From NCBI GenBank assembly GCA_022385755.1, contig MU278374.1:248001-312000 (forward strand): a stretch of 64,000 bases of DNA, given 5' to 3'. Position 1 is the first letter of the stretch. The number at the start of each line of letters is the position of its first letter. This DNA comes from Trametopsis cervina (Eukaryota > Basidiomycota > Agaricomycetes > Polyporales > Irpicaceae). The notes under the pieces are model-generated. The model saw nothing but the letters and a program-made list of their open reading frames with translations, had not been told where the DNA came from and ran no database searches. Below, one piece after another: positions 1 through 9,373 of this stretch. The position numbers were made by a program, and so were the translations under genes.

Positions 1-1066
1 CCAGAATTTGGATATTCGCGGTGTGGTACGCTACGCTACGGCGAAGAGTGATGCGACGCCGAGTGCGGATGATGATCCGGGTGTGCCGAGCAATTCTGCG
101 TTGGGCGATATGGACACGTCGTTGCTTGTACCTGCTGTGGTGGACAGGCCTCTTGACGCGACGCGGTGAGTTTGTGTGGTTGTATGCTTGTTGGGGGCGA
201 ACGGGAGCTGATGCGTGTGTGTATGCAGACCGTACTACGTGACGTTCGACCTCCAAAACTCGATCAACGGCGCGTTCCTCGGGTTCGTCAACACCACTGT
301 ACGTCTCCCCTTCCCTCCCCTCCTCTCCTCCCAGCCTTTCTCCCATCTCCAATACCGTCGAAATGAATGCTGACGCTGACGCGTGCACAGAGCTGGAACC
401 CACTCCAAGGCACCACAACCCTTCTGAACGTGCGCAACGCCGTCCTCGCGTCCTCAACGTACGCGCCCGTTGGCGGGAGCGTACAGGCGGACGACCAGTT
501 CATGGTCACGGAGGATTCGGTGCAGGTTGTTGATTTGTTGATTGTACGTTCTTTTCCTTCTTTCTTCTACCCATATCACCGTTGCTGACCGGGGTATGCA
601 TGGATGTGTAGGATAACCTGGACGACGGTGACCACCCGTTCCATCTGCACGGGCACAGACCGTGGATGTAAGTCCCCTCTATCTCTCCACGTATGTTATA
701 TATATGCGGGTGCTGATGATATGTGCATGTAGTATGGGCACAGGCCCCGGCCGGTATCAAGGCCAAACACTGAACGCAACAGACCCGCTCAGACGCGACA
801 CCGTCCTCATCCCCGCGTACAACTGGATGGCACTGCGTTTCGTCACTGATAACCGTACGTCCCCCATCCCTCCCCCATTAGTTTACCTCGTTCTCACTAA
901 ATGGACAGCGGGTCTATGGGCATTCCACTGCCATCTCGCGTGGCACATGGCCGCGGGCCTGCTCATGCAGATCAACTCGCTGCCCAGCACGGCGGCGCGC
1001 CTTGATTTCCCGCAGGCGATTATTGATCAGTGCAAAGTGAACGTTCCGGGGTCTATGTTTGGTTAG
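1..1066 (+). CDS. Multicopper oxidase, C-terminal part (5' end outside window)
   Basis: Six exons can be joined: 1-165, 229-298, 391-543, 612-667, 733-854 and 909-1066, all with GT...AG introns of 54-92 bp. They encode the third cupredoxin domain of a multicopper oxidase (laccase/ferroxidase family), which couples one-electron oxidation of a substrate to reduction of O2 to water. The copper motifs are present: HPFHLHGH in exon 4, and HCHLAWHMAAGL in exon 6, which supplies the type-1 Cys-His pair and a Leu at the axial position, as in high-potential laccases. The AWHMAAGLLMQ form looks closer to pigment/iron-type fungal oxidases than to classical secreted basidiomycete laccases, so the substrate cannot be fixed from this part. 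The N-terminal two domains and any signal peptide lie outside the window. The reading frame ends with TAG at 1064-1066. Confidence 0.93.
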
Positions 1067-1290
1067 ACGATGCGCGACGGAGCATACAGTATAGAAGCAG
1101 GATCTAAAAAGGCAAGGAGGGGCGTATGTTTATGTTATGGTATTATTGTGCTTGATTTTGTGGGATGTTTGTGTAGCGTACTACTCTAATTAGATGCGTG
1201 TATTGGGCTCTGGTTCTGCGCGCTATGTGAATGCATGCGCGGCCGCGACGCGTGTGGCTCGTGGCGTGGCCCCGAAACGCGATACGACGC

Positions 1291-1309
1291 GACGCGTGAC
1301 AACCGCGTC
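1291..1309. promoter_or_regulatory. Inverted repeat with ACGCGT (MCB-like) box, promoter of gene A
   Basis: GACGCG-TGACAAC-CGCGTC forms a 6-bp inverted repeat around a 7-bp spacer and contains ACGCGT, the Mlu I cell-cycle box bound by MBF-type factors in fungi. A second ACGCGT is at 1248-1253. The same element sits at 4450-4466 before the duplicate gene B, at the same distance from the TATA box. Regulation at G1/S is only inferred. Confidence 0.45.
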
Positions 1310-1322
1310 CGTCACAGTCACG

Positions 1323-1330
1323 TATAATTA
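1323..1330 (+). promoter_or_regulatory. TATA box of gene A
   Basis: TATAATTA lies 81 bp before the ATG at 1411. The duplicate copy is at 4477-4484. Confidence 0.6.
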
Positions 1331-1410
1331 GAGGCTTGGAGGCCTGACTTTCAGCACAATCACCATCCCGACCCTTTCACCCCCCTTCCCTCCTCCCTCA
1401 TTCACCAACG

Positions 1411-2516
1411 ATGAGCACTACAACACTGAACATACAAATTGTGAACGAGGTCACGAAGGTGCTGGGCAAGCGGGCTCGGAACGATAGCGGTGCGCGGCCC
1501 GTCTTTTAGTTCTCGGACGAATAGCGAAAAGGAAGCTGATTTTCTGTTGGGATGTCTAGTTATGGTGGACGTGTCGAAGCCTATACCGTTCCCTACGTCG
1601 GCGGAGATTGTCGAGGCGCTGCGCTTACGTGTCTTAGAGGTGCGTTCTGAGACCCTTTCACTGTCTATCGCATTCTGATGTGTTATATTGCAGCTCGAGA
1701 ACGAGCTGAGCGTGTCGAAAAAGCAGAAGACGACGAAGACGAAGGAGTCCGTGCAGACGAAGCTCGACGGCTCCGCCTCAGTGGCATCCGGATCTGGCGC
1801 GAGAGACGCTAAGGCCGAGGCGAAGACTATCAAGGCAAGGTCGAAGAGTCTGTTTGACCAGTGCGTTTTGTTTTCTTCCTAGCACGACCTGAGCTGAGTT
1901 TGTGTGTGTCGCATTACTAGACTGAAAAAGGCAGCAAAGAACGAGAAGTACACAGGCTGCTCGCGTACGGTCAAAGTCGAGGACCACTTCTCGCAGGCGG
2001 ACTTTGAGCTCGTGTTTGGGAGCAGCGGCCTGCTCACCCAGCCCACGCCTGATAACAAGGTACGCACACTCTTTTCTCTTTGTGTGCGTGAACTCCGATG
2101 ACTGATTGTATGGCCACCCACAGCCCAAGTCGAACGTGTGGATCCGCAAGTACGGCAACCAGACCGATTTTGCGGCGCTCTTTGGTGATGCGTACAAGGT
2201 GGATCAGTTGAAGGGGAGTGTATGGAGTGTTGGGTATGTTTTTCTCGTTCAGGGTATGGTGAATGGGCGGGTGCTGACCATCGACTCGACTGTAGGAACA
2301 TTTTCGTAGGGAAGGGCCAGAAGCTTGGCCAGACGCAGCTGGTACGCTTTCTATCACTGTGCTACGTTTTGCAACGTTTATTCAATCGTCATATGCGTGT
2401 AGGAGATCCAGCAGATGGAGGTCCAGTGGAGCAAGAACACCGAGAAGGCCGTCCTCAAAATCGAGATTGCGCAGAACGGCTATGGCGACGGCTCCGAGTC
2501 GGACGATGAGTGGTAG
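1411..2516 (+). CDS. Unrecognised coiled-coil protein, copy A (244 aa)
   Basis: Seven exons (1411-1489, 1560-1639, 1694-1860, 1921-2059, 2124-2233, 2296-2341, 2403-2516) give an open 244-residue protein. I do not recognise the family. The start is a short hydrophilic stretch with a basic GKRAR motif near residue 19. A helical, leucine- and lysine-rich segment predicted to form a coiled coil spans roughly residues 40-110. A more globular domain with conserved KVEDHFSQ and NVWIRKYGN motifs follows, and the tail is acidic (GSESDDEW). The basic motif and acidic tail suggest a nuclear or nucleic-acid-associated protein, but nothing catalytic is visible. Copy B at 4550-5630 shares exon structure and most residues, so this is a real, recently duplicated gene. 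It is followed on the same strand by a phosphatase-like gene, and that gene pair was duplicated together. Confidence 0.82.
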
Positions 2517-2962
2517 GTCACCAGACGCACGAATATAGAGGTCGAGGTGTTGGGATTTAGGTCGTGTGATTCAAACTTAATGCGTACCTTATTTCGTTCT
2601 TTATGGTATCTTACTCACTCGTTTTTGTTTGTATCAGTCTCGTATATTTCTAGTGTGTATAGCCCACTATTAATGCAACAAATAGAGGTTGTGAAAGATG
2701 CAGTCGGCTTGTGTTGGAGCATGGCTAGGACCCTTTCCACATCAATTATGTTTTGCATTCCAAGCATTGCACGTGCATTCCTTGCTCTGGCGTGGTGAGT
2801 GGCAGCGATATCCGGAAATACTGATGTATACCCAGATGAAGGGTTCCGAGCGTGATCATATCAAGCCTCTGCCTTGTTTATCGTGTGGAGAAGAGCTTAC
2901 GGAAGTGCATCACTGGTAGAGACAGGCCTTTCCAGCTGCATTCTAATCGTCTTCAAAAGACG

Positions 2963-2977
2963 CTGGAATGTTTCCAG
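2963..2977. promoter_or_regulatory. 15-bp palindrome upstream of phosphatase-like gene
   Basis: CTGGAA-TGT-TTCCAG is a perfect inverted repeat about 20 bp before the TATAAAG box at 2996-3002. It may be an operator-like protein-binding site. It is not present before the third phosphatase copy at 10134. Confidence 0.3.
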
Positions 2978-2995
2978 TTGAATAACGATGCTGGG

Positions 2996-3002
2996 TATAA
3001 AG
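2996..3002 (+). promoter_or_regulatory. TATA box of phosphatase-like gene 1
   Basis: TATAAAG, 72 bp upstream of the ATG at 3074. The deletion in the right-hand cassette removed the equivalent of this box. Confidence 0.6.
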
Positions 3003-3073
3003 ACGCATGAAGAGCTACTCAATGTTCTCAGAAAATCTCAAAGCAAGTGCTCATTACCCCTGCAATCATCGTC

Positions 3074-3807
3074 ATGAGGTACGTCTCGTAGAAGAAACTA
3101 ATAAATGCTGGTACTGACTGTTTCTCCATTTCTCTCTCGGGATATTAGTACCAGTGACTGGCCCAACTGGAGGAGCTTCACCATTAAGAATAGGGTGTCC
3201 ACCCGTTCCGCCTGTCCTCATAACAAGGGCGTGCCCCCTGATGGAGCAGGCGGAAACGACACCGACCAGAAGATCGACAAGGACGCGATCACAACCCTCG
3301 TCATGAAGCGGGTCAAGTACCTTATCAGCGCAAACCCCGTCAAGCTCAAGAGCAAGGAGCAGGCGGACCTGAAGACAGCTAAAATCGGGTACAAGTGGCT
3401 GCCGGTGGACGACTGGCATGCCCCGAACGAGAAGCAGTTCAGGGAGGCGCACAAAGCGTACAAGAAGCACACCAAGGGCGTCCACTTTTATTGTGGGTGG
3501 GGGAACGGACGCACGGGGTCGTATATCACGGGAATTGAGATCCTGGAGGGCGTGTATCCGGACCATAGGCCGAATCGGGAGGACTATGATCGTAACTTTG
3601 TGGATAACGACACCCAGAGGAAGGCCCTCGACGCGCTGTGGGATTCGTGGAAGCGGCAGGGGGCGTTGGAGGAGGAGGTACGTTTCTAGGAGGTCCCCTC
3701 GCGGCATGAGATGCTCACTTCGAACGACGTAGGGGAGCGAGCTGATGGATGAAGATGATCTAGAAACCGAATTCACAGAAGACGAAGAGCAAGGGGAGCA
3801 GGAATGA
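3074..3807 (+). CDS. Dual-specificity-phosphatase-like protein, copy 1 (202 aa)
   Basis: Three exons: 3074-3078 (only ATGAG), 3149-3677 and 3733-3807, giving 202 residues. The core looks like a small cysteine phosphatase of the DUSP/PTP superfamily. A YLISAN strand and LPVDDWHAP (candidate general-acid Asp followed by AP) are followed by the P-loop FYCGWGNGRTG, which fits C-x2-G-x2-R-[ST]-G exactly. The usual His before the catalytic Cys is Tyr here. The C-terminal NDTQRKALDALWDSW matches the terminal helix of atypical DUSPs. An acidic tail follows. Such enzymes remove phosphate from Tyr/Ser/Thr or other phosphoesters; the substrate is unknown. The start is fixed because copy 3 uses the same split ATGAG exon. 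The gene lies 557 bp after gene A on the same strand. Confidence 0.78.
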
Positions 3808-4449
3808 TGGTACTACTGACCAATGCATCAATGTAATCCTCATGCGCGGGACGGTCGCCGCCGGGAATGTGCTACCAAAATCCTACCTGCAGCTGCTCAC
3901 CACGACCTTGCAACGCACATATCAGTACGGCTCTCCATCCTCTAGACCCGGTTTAGCCGAGACATCACATCCCAGTGCGTAAATTGCTATCCTTTGACTG
4001 GCTGCTTCGACTCGTATAGGCTGCGCGATGACACAATCTCACCGCCTGTATTCGGGGCTTTCTTAAGCACCGGAGGTGTATCTCTGTCGGCTCCCTGAAC
4101 TCGCGCATATCGTCGCAATGCCTGCTTACTGTAAGTGACGTTCAAGAGAGATAGTCATAACTTCACATTGTGCAGGCTGACAGATACTGATGCGTACTCG
4201 GTCGCTCTCTATGACGGTTACACTCATACACTGGTACGTCCTGCGCTATCACGACCTGAGGACGACTACCTGGAAAACAGTCACCCGATGCATACGTTTA
4301 ACTTACGTTGAGTATATATGTCATCCAAAGACCCCCTCGCTCTTTTCGTCGATGAGCTAGGATTGTGCGTACTGTACGAACGGGGGCGCATGCAAAATCC
4401 GTGCGCGAACTCAACGGCGCCGCCCTGTGGCGTCCGTGACCAAAACGCA

Positions 4450-4466
4450 ACGCGTGACAACCGCGT
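4450..4466. promoter_or_regulatory. Inverted repeat with ACGCGT box, promoter of gene B
   Basis: ACGCG-TGACAAC-CGCGT is the counterpart of 1291-1309 with the identical 7-bp spacer, 11 bp before the TATA box. Confidence 0.45.
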
Positions 4467-4476
4467 CGCGTCCCGT

Positions 4477-4484
4477 TATAATTA
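4477..4484 (+). promoter_or_regulatory. TATA box of gene B
   Basis: TATAATTA, 73 bp before the ATG at 4550, equivalent to 1323-1330. Confidence 0.6.
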
Positions 4485-4549
4485 GGGGCTCAGGGTCCTG
4501 CCATCAGCACTATCCCGACTCCCTGGATCCCTCCCCTCAGCTACCGACG

Positions 4550-5630
4550 ATGAGCGGCACCGCCTCAGACATCCAGATCGCGAATGAGGTCCCGCAGGTA
4601 CTGGGAAAGCGGGCTCGGGACGATAGCGGTGCGTTGGCAATTTTTGAGGAAAGTAAACCCGAGGAAGCTGATCAGAATATGGCTTTTTGTGCGATGTGTA
4701 TAGTGGTGGTGGACGTGTCGAAGCCTATACCGTACCCGATCTCGCAGGAGGTTGCCGAGGTGCTGCGGCTGCGCGTTTTACAGGTACGTCCCAGACTTTG
4801 AGGTCTGCAGGTGAATTCTGATGTGCCAGGCCGTAGCTTGAGGACGAGGTCCGTGCGTTGAAGAAACTGAAGACGCTGCCCGCTGCATCCGGGTTCGACG
4901 TGAGGGACCTCCAAGCAGAGGCGCAGACTATCAAGGCGCGCTCGAAGAGTCTTTTTGACCTGTACGTCTGTTTTCCTTCTTGGGTGTGCAGGGGATTTGA
5001 TGTCAGGTGGGCTGCTAGGCTGAAACAGGCGGTAAAGAACGAGAAGTACGCTGGCTGTGCGCGCACGGTCAAGGTCGAGGACCATTTCTCACAGGAGGAC
5101 TTCGAGCTCGTGTTCGGGAACAGTGGGTTGTTGATCCAGCCGACGCCTGACAATAAGGTGCGCACACTTTTTTCTTTTTGTATGCGTGAACTTCAATGGC
5201 TGATCGTATGGTGGACCATAGCCCAAGTCGAACGTGTGGATCCGCAAGTACGGGAACGAGACCGATTTTTCCGCGCTATTTGGGGATGCGTACAAGGTGG
5301 AAGAGCTGAAGGGAAATATATGGAGTGTCGGGTATGTTTTTTGATGCAAGAGATGGCGAGCGCTGGGTACTGACCGTCAATTGTAGGAGCATTTCCGTGG
5401 GGAAGGGTCAGAAGTTCGTCCAGACGCAGTTGGTGAATTTTCTACTGCTGTTCTATATATTTTTGGGACGTACTGAAAAAGAAATCTGATTGTAGGAGAT
5501 CCAGCAGATCAAGGTCCACTGGAGCAAGAACAGGGAGAAGGCCGTGCTCAAAATCGAGATTGCACAGAAAGGCTTCTGTGGCGACTTCGACCCGTATGAC
5601 GACTGCCAGGCTACCGGCCGGAAAATATAG
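4550..5630 (+). CDS. Unrecognised coiled-coil protein, copy B (~235 aa)
   Basis: This is the paralogue of gene A, with the same seven-exon structure and the same intron phases. It keeps GKRARDDS near the N-terminus, DVSKPIPYP, the helical segment, KVEDHFSQ, NVWIRKYGN and EIQQIKVHWSKN. It differs in the coiled-coil region, where a stretch of about 15 Lys/Thr/Ser-rich residues is missing, and in the C-terminus: the acidic GSESDDEW tail is replaced by a different end (CGDFDPYDDCQATGRKI). Every intron keeps GT...AG and the frame stays open, so B looks functional although its partner phosphatase gene has been destroyed. Family and function are unknown. Confidence 0.8.
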
Positions 5631-5915
5631 AGGCCAGGGTTTTGGAATTAAGTTTTGTAATTCATCATTAATGCGTACCGTATTCCGTTCTTTCTAGATA
5701 TTATACTCACTCGTTTTTGTTTATATCAGTTTCGCATAGTTCTAGTGTATATAGCCCACTATTGGAGCAACGAATAGAGTTGATGGGGGATACAGTCGGC
5801 TTGTGTTCGAGCGTGGCCAAACCCTTTCCACATCCATTGCGCCTTCCCACCCCAGCACCATGCAAACTGTCCTTGCTCTGGCATCTCGTAACAATTTCCG
5901 GAAATATTGACGTAT

Positions 5916-6121
5916 ATATAATGATACACAGAGGAAGGCCCTCGATACACTGTGGGATTCGTGGAAGCGGAAGGAGGCTTTCGTGGAGGAGGTATGTTTC
6001 TACCAGGGCTCCTCGCGGAATGAGATGCTCACCTCGTACGATGTAGGGAAGCGAGCCAGCTAGCGAAGATGATATAGAGAGCGAGTTCACGGGAGATGAA
6101 GAGCGGGGGGAGCAGGAATGA
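5916..6121 (+). pseudogene. Truncated phosphatase-like pseudogene (copy 2, 3' remnant)
   Basis: Only the last part of the phosphatase-like gene remains: the DTQRKALDTLWDSWKRK helix, a clean intron at 5992-6046, and a final exon coding an acidic tail that ends EERGEQE with TGA at 6119-6121. The promoter, start exon, general-acid loop and P-loop are all missing compared with copy 1. The retained pieces still have intact splice sites and no stop, so the deletion is recent or the tail is transcribed from something else. I see no start codon in a sensible context. Confidence 0.8.
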
Positions 6122-6474
6122 TAACACTGCCAATGGATGCATCTGCGCCGCACACTACCGCAAGCCCGTAGGTAAAGACCTGTCCTGTCTTTGCAGTTGC
6201 ATGCGGTTGCTTCGCTTGCAAAGTGCAAGCATCACAGCAAGGACGTACTAACATTGTAACTCTGCATGCAGAACTAGTTTACCTGCAATAGTGAGAATTG
6301 AGCCTATGTTAATAAAACATGGTCACAGATTGTTTCCCACTCCGAAAATACTCGTCTGATAAACTGTGATACTCCTTGTAAACCTGTCGATCATCGTGCT
6401 AGATACATGGATTGAGCGAACAACTTTTGAACTGCTCAAGTCGGACAACCGTTGGACCACAAGTCGCAACTTAT
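6122..6474. other. Intergenic, convergent 3' flanks
   Basis: No gene is seen. It lies between the pseudogene remnant (+) and the 3' end of the F-box-like gene D (-). Confidence 0.6.
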
Positions 6475-7625
6475 TCAATACCTACGCCTTCCATATTCCA
6501 GCGCCTTCCTCCAGTTATTGCGAAAGTCTCCCAGACAGATCTTCTCGAGGATATTGACAATCTTAGCGCTGACGTCCCTCCATTCTATGTTCTTCTTCAT
6601 GCAGTCGATGGTTGTCACCTCGAACCGATCGCCTGCCCATGGTCCTTGGTTAAACTGATATATATTTCCATGTGCATCTTCATCCCCGCCTTGATAAACC
6701 ATCGCCAGAGAGGATTCGGTTGCCCAACAGATCTGCGAGAGGAAAGCTTGATCCAGCCCGAGGCGGCCATCGACGAGGGGGGAGCCATCACATTCTTTCC
6801 CCGCGAGCTTTGCGACAGCATCAGCACGTACATATACTCCTTTCGAGATGTTGCAAAGAACCCATGGCTGGGAGGAAGTGTATGTCACGCATTTCAGCCT
6901 CGAAAATGCATATGATTCGGCGCGACTGAGTTTAGAGAGAAATGGCTGGTCCTTCATGTACTGGATGGGAACTATTTTCTTGTAAGTGACGTCGACGTCA
7001 AGGCGCAAGTCATTGTCTTTCAGCCAGCTGTTTCTGGCTTGAGGCGGAACTTCTGCTGCATGCTCTTTGGCCAAAGCCGTGAGGCTTTCAGGAAGGTGCA
7101 TAATCCACGGCCAGCCTGCTATGCCAGCAATCCGATCGCCGGCACAGTCGGCATACACAGATATCTTGAGTCTTTGGAGTTCGTTGTACCCAATATCCAG
7201 CAAACGGCCGTCAGCAAGGCATAAAGACGCAGCATCAAAGAAGTCTTCCGCCTCAATCATAAGAAACACCATACGGAGGAGCTCATCGGGCAGCCGAAGG
7301 AGCTTCGAATCAGGACTTGCGGAATGATGGGCCAAGTGGGGGCAGTCGCGTCTGAGGGTATTGTAAGCTTGAAAGTTGGCCACAATGATATACGACAGAG
7401 CTACGCACCGAATGGCAATCAGTGTTTTTGTGTCCCAGACTGGGATGACCCAATGGAGGAGGTCAATGGGTAAGCCATCGAGAAAGAGTTCCCCCAGCTT
7501 TGCGCCTCCTCCGCCGTAACATTTCTTGTCGAAATTGACACTGCCAATACGAGGAATTCAGCTCCGATGAGGTCAATGGCTACATGAGAGTTCAGAGGTG
7601 CTTACATCCAGAAAGGTGCGCCCAT
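6475..7625 (-). CDS. F-box-like protein, copy D (361 aa)
   Basis: Two exons: 7606-7625 (ATG plus five codons and two bases) and 6475-7540, with a 65-bp intron. The product is 361 residues. After an N-terminal segment with HWVIPVWDTKTL (residues ~38-50), an F-box-like helix pair is visible around residues 90-130: LRLPDELLRMVFLMI, then SLCLADGRLLDIGY. The rest resembles a basidiomycete-specific family with GPWAGDRFEVTTID and EWRDVSAKIVNILEKICL near the end. F-box proteins recruit targets to SCF ubiquitin ligases through Skp1; that role is inferred only from this helix pair. The start was chosen because the short first exon and intron are shared with copy E. D and E are tandem duplicates on the same strand. 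Confidence 0.78.
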
Positions 7626-7647
7626 GTTGTGGTGCGCCGATAGAGCA

Positions 7648-7677
7648 GTATGTGAGGTGGTCCGATTTGTCTATTGA
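7648..7677 (-). promoter_or_regulatory. Conserved 30-bp block upstream of gene D
   Basis: A 30-bp stretch 23-52 bp upstream of the start codon is identical at 29 of 30 positions to 9374-9403 before gene E. Surrounding noncoding sequence is much less similar, so this is a candidate core-promoter or leader element. Confidence 0.5.
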
Positions 7678-8213
7678 TAGAAATAATCACAGTTGGGCTC
7701 ACGTAGACTGTTTGACAGTGTCAGTCTGTCGAGGAAGAGCTAAGAACACTCGGCGCATTAAGTACGCGATTGCACGTGATGGCGTTTTAAACTCAGACAT
7801 TGGCCATGGCCGGCCATCTTCACTTCGAAAACGCCCGTTGTATAACGTCTACGAACGCCTCTATATTGGAGTATTCCGTGCTGCGCATTTCCGGTGTCAC
7901 TGCAACCCTGTACTATCATGCATGTATGGGGCAAGTCTTGTCTTGTTTTGCAATATTGCATGCCGATACTTTGCCCACAAAGAAATAATGATATTGTAGC
8001 TTTGCTCGCACAACAATTCTACATGAGATATTGAGAGGTGTACCTATGCTGTTATAATACGGCCACGAATCGGTAGCACGTTTGCCGGACAATCCTCGTC
8101 TAACAGACTGAAAGACTCGAAGGCCTGCTGCTTATCATAGTTCATACCTAAAAACCTCATAAGTTTTTGCAACTCATATATCGGGTGGACATGAAGTGAC
8201 AAAATAAAAATAT
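7678..8213. other. Intergenic between F-box-like genes D and E
   Basis: Contains the promoter of D and the 3' flank of E. No open frame with support was found. Confidence 0.6.
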
Positions 8214-9354
8214 TCACCGAAAAAATTTCATTGCGTTCCTCCAGTCGTCCCCATATTCTGCCAGACAGATCTTCTCGAGGAGATCGACAACCTCAGTACT
8301 CGTGTCCCTCCATTCCATATTCTTCTTCATGCGCTCAATAGTGGTCACCACAAATTGATCACCTGCCCATGGTCCGCGGTGAAGCTCGGATCCCCCTTCC
8401 TGCTCATATTCATATAGCATGTCAAGAGAGCCATTGAGATTCCAGGAGATCTGCGAGAGGAGAACTTGGTCCAGCCGAACGCCGCCCTTGAGGAAGGGAG
8501 TGGCGCCACATTCTAGCTCCTCAAGCTTTGCGAGAGCATCAACACGTACATATACTCCTTTCGTGATGTTGCAAAGAACCCATGGCTGCGGGGATTCGTA
8601 CAGAGGGTATTTCAGCTTCCTAGCGGCACGCACTTCATCAGGGCTGAGGGAGAATGGCCAGCGCCAGTCCATATCGTAGTTGAAAGGGTGGGAACGCAGT
8701 TTCTTGTAGGCGTGTCGGAGTTCATAAGTGGTGAAGTTTTTATCGTCGCTGTTATAGTCCTCCTGGCAGCCGTTGCCAGCCTGAGGTAGGACTTTTGTTC
8801 TTTGACCAGAGCCTTGACGCTTTCAGGTAAATCTCTAACCGACGGACAGCCACCCACGCAGGCAATACGGTCGCCAGCGTAGTCAGCATACAACAACTTG
8901 AGTTTTTGGACTTCATTGTATCCAATATCCAGTAAACGGCCGTCGGCGAGGCACAAGGACACAGCGTCCCAGAGGTATTCCGGCCCAATCATTAGAAACA
9001 CCATACGAAGGAGCTCGTTAGGCAGACGAAGAAGGTTCGAACCAGGGCTTTTGGAATAATGCGCTAAACGGGGGAAATCCCGCCTGAAGATGTTGTAAGT
9101 TTGATAGCGAGCAATGACTATATGCGGCGAGGTTACGTACCGAATAACAGTCAATGTTTCTGTGTCCCAGACTGGTATTACCCAACGGCTGAGAGGAATG
9201 GGTATATGCTCGAAAAAGGCCTCGCTTGGCTTCGTGCAGTCGCTATACCGCTTTTTATCGAAGTTGAAACTGCCGACACGAGAAGTTGAGCTCTCGTAAG
9301 GTCAGTGGCCGCACGAGAGCTAAGAGGCACTTACATCCTAAAGGATACACCCAT
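8214..9354 (-). pseudogene. F-box-like protein, copy E, with one-base frameshift
   Basis: Same architecture as copy D: a 20-bp first exon (9335-9354), an intron at 9270-9334, then one long exon to the stop at 8214. The F-box-like helices (LRLPNELLRMVFLMI) and the terminal EWRDTSTEVVDLLEKICL are intact. At the A-run on the minus strand (8793-8796 on +) the frame changes. Upstream codons read ...VKEQK and downstream codons continue the alignment as VLPQAGNG in the next frame, matching VPPQARN in D. One base appears to be missing from the homopolymer; otherwise the two halves are open and well conserved. This is either a young pseudogene or a sequencing/assembly error in the A-run. Confidence 0.72.
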
Positions 9355-9373
9355 TTTGTGCCGCGCTAAGAGA

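Larger units (their letters stand above)
1067..1410. other. Intergenic: oxidase 3' flank and promoter of gene A
   Basis: No gene is seen. The first ~150 bp is oxidase 3' flank. The rest is promoter: two ACGCGT boxes (1248-1253 and 1292-1297), an inverted repeat at 1291-1309, and a TATAATTA box at 1323-1330, followed by a CT-rich leader up to the ATG at 1411. Confidence 0.7.
1288..3807 (+). repeat. Duplicated cassette, left unit (gene A + phosphatase-like gene)
   Basis: The unit begins in the promoter (ACGCGT/inverted repeat/TATAATTA), runs through gene A and its 3' flank (about 2580-2830) and ends in the phosphatase-like gene. Each part has a clear counterpart in 4447-6121, including the noncoding 3' flank. 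The right unit lacks about 770 bp present here (roughly 2832-3603). Confidence 0.8.
3808..4549. other. Intergenic between the two cassette units
   Basis: No open frame with splice support was found. 3808-4430 is unmatched spacer. 4447-4549 is the promoter of gene B. Confidence 0.6.
4447..6121 (+). repeat. Duplicated cassette, right unit (gene B + truncated phosphatase)
   Basis: This unit matches 1288-3807 but has an internal deletion. The 3' flank of gene B (5640-5910) matches 2570-2830. At about 5911-5922 the sequence jumps to the equivalent of ~3603, inside the phosphatase gene. Short shared bases (ATA, and ACCCAGA near both ends in the left copy) suggest a microhomology deletion. Confidence 0.78.

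Noticed and set aside
7401..7408. A GTGCGTAG that looks like a splice donor inside the F-box-like gene D
   Set aside because: The frame reads straight through in both D and E with conserved residues (IRCVALSY / IRYVTSPH), so no intron is needed.
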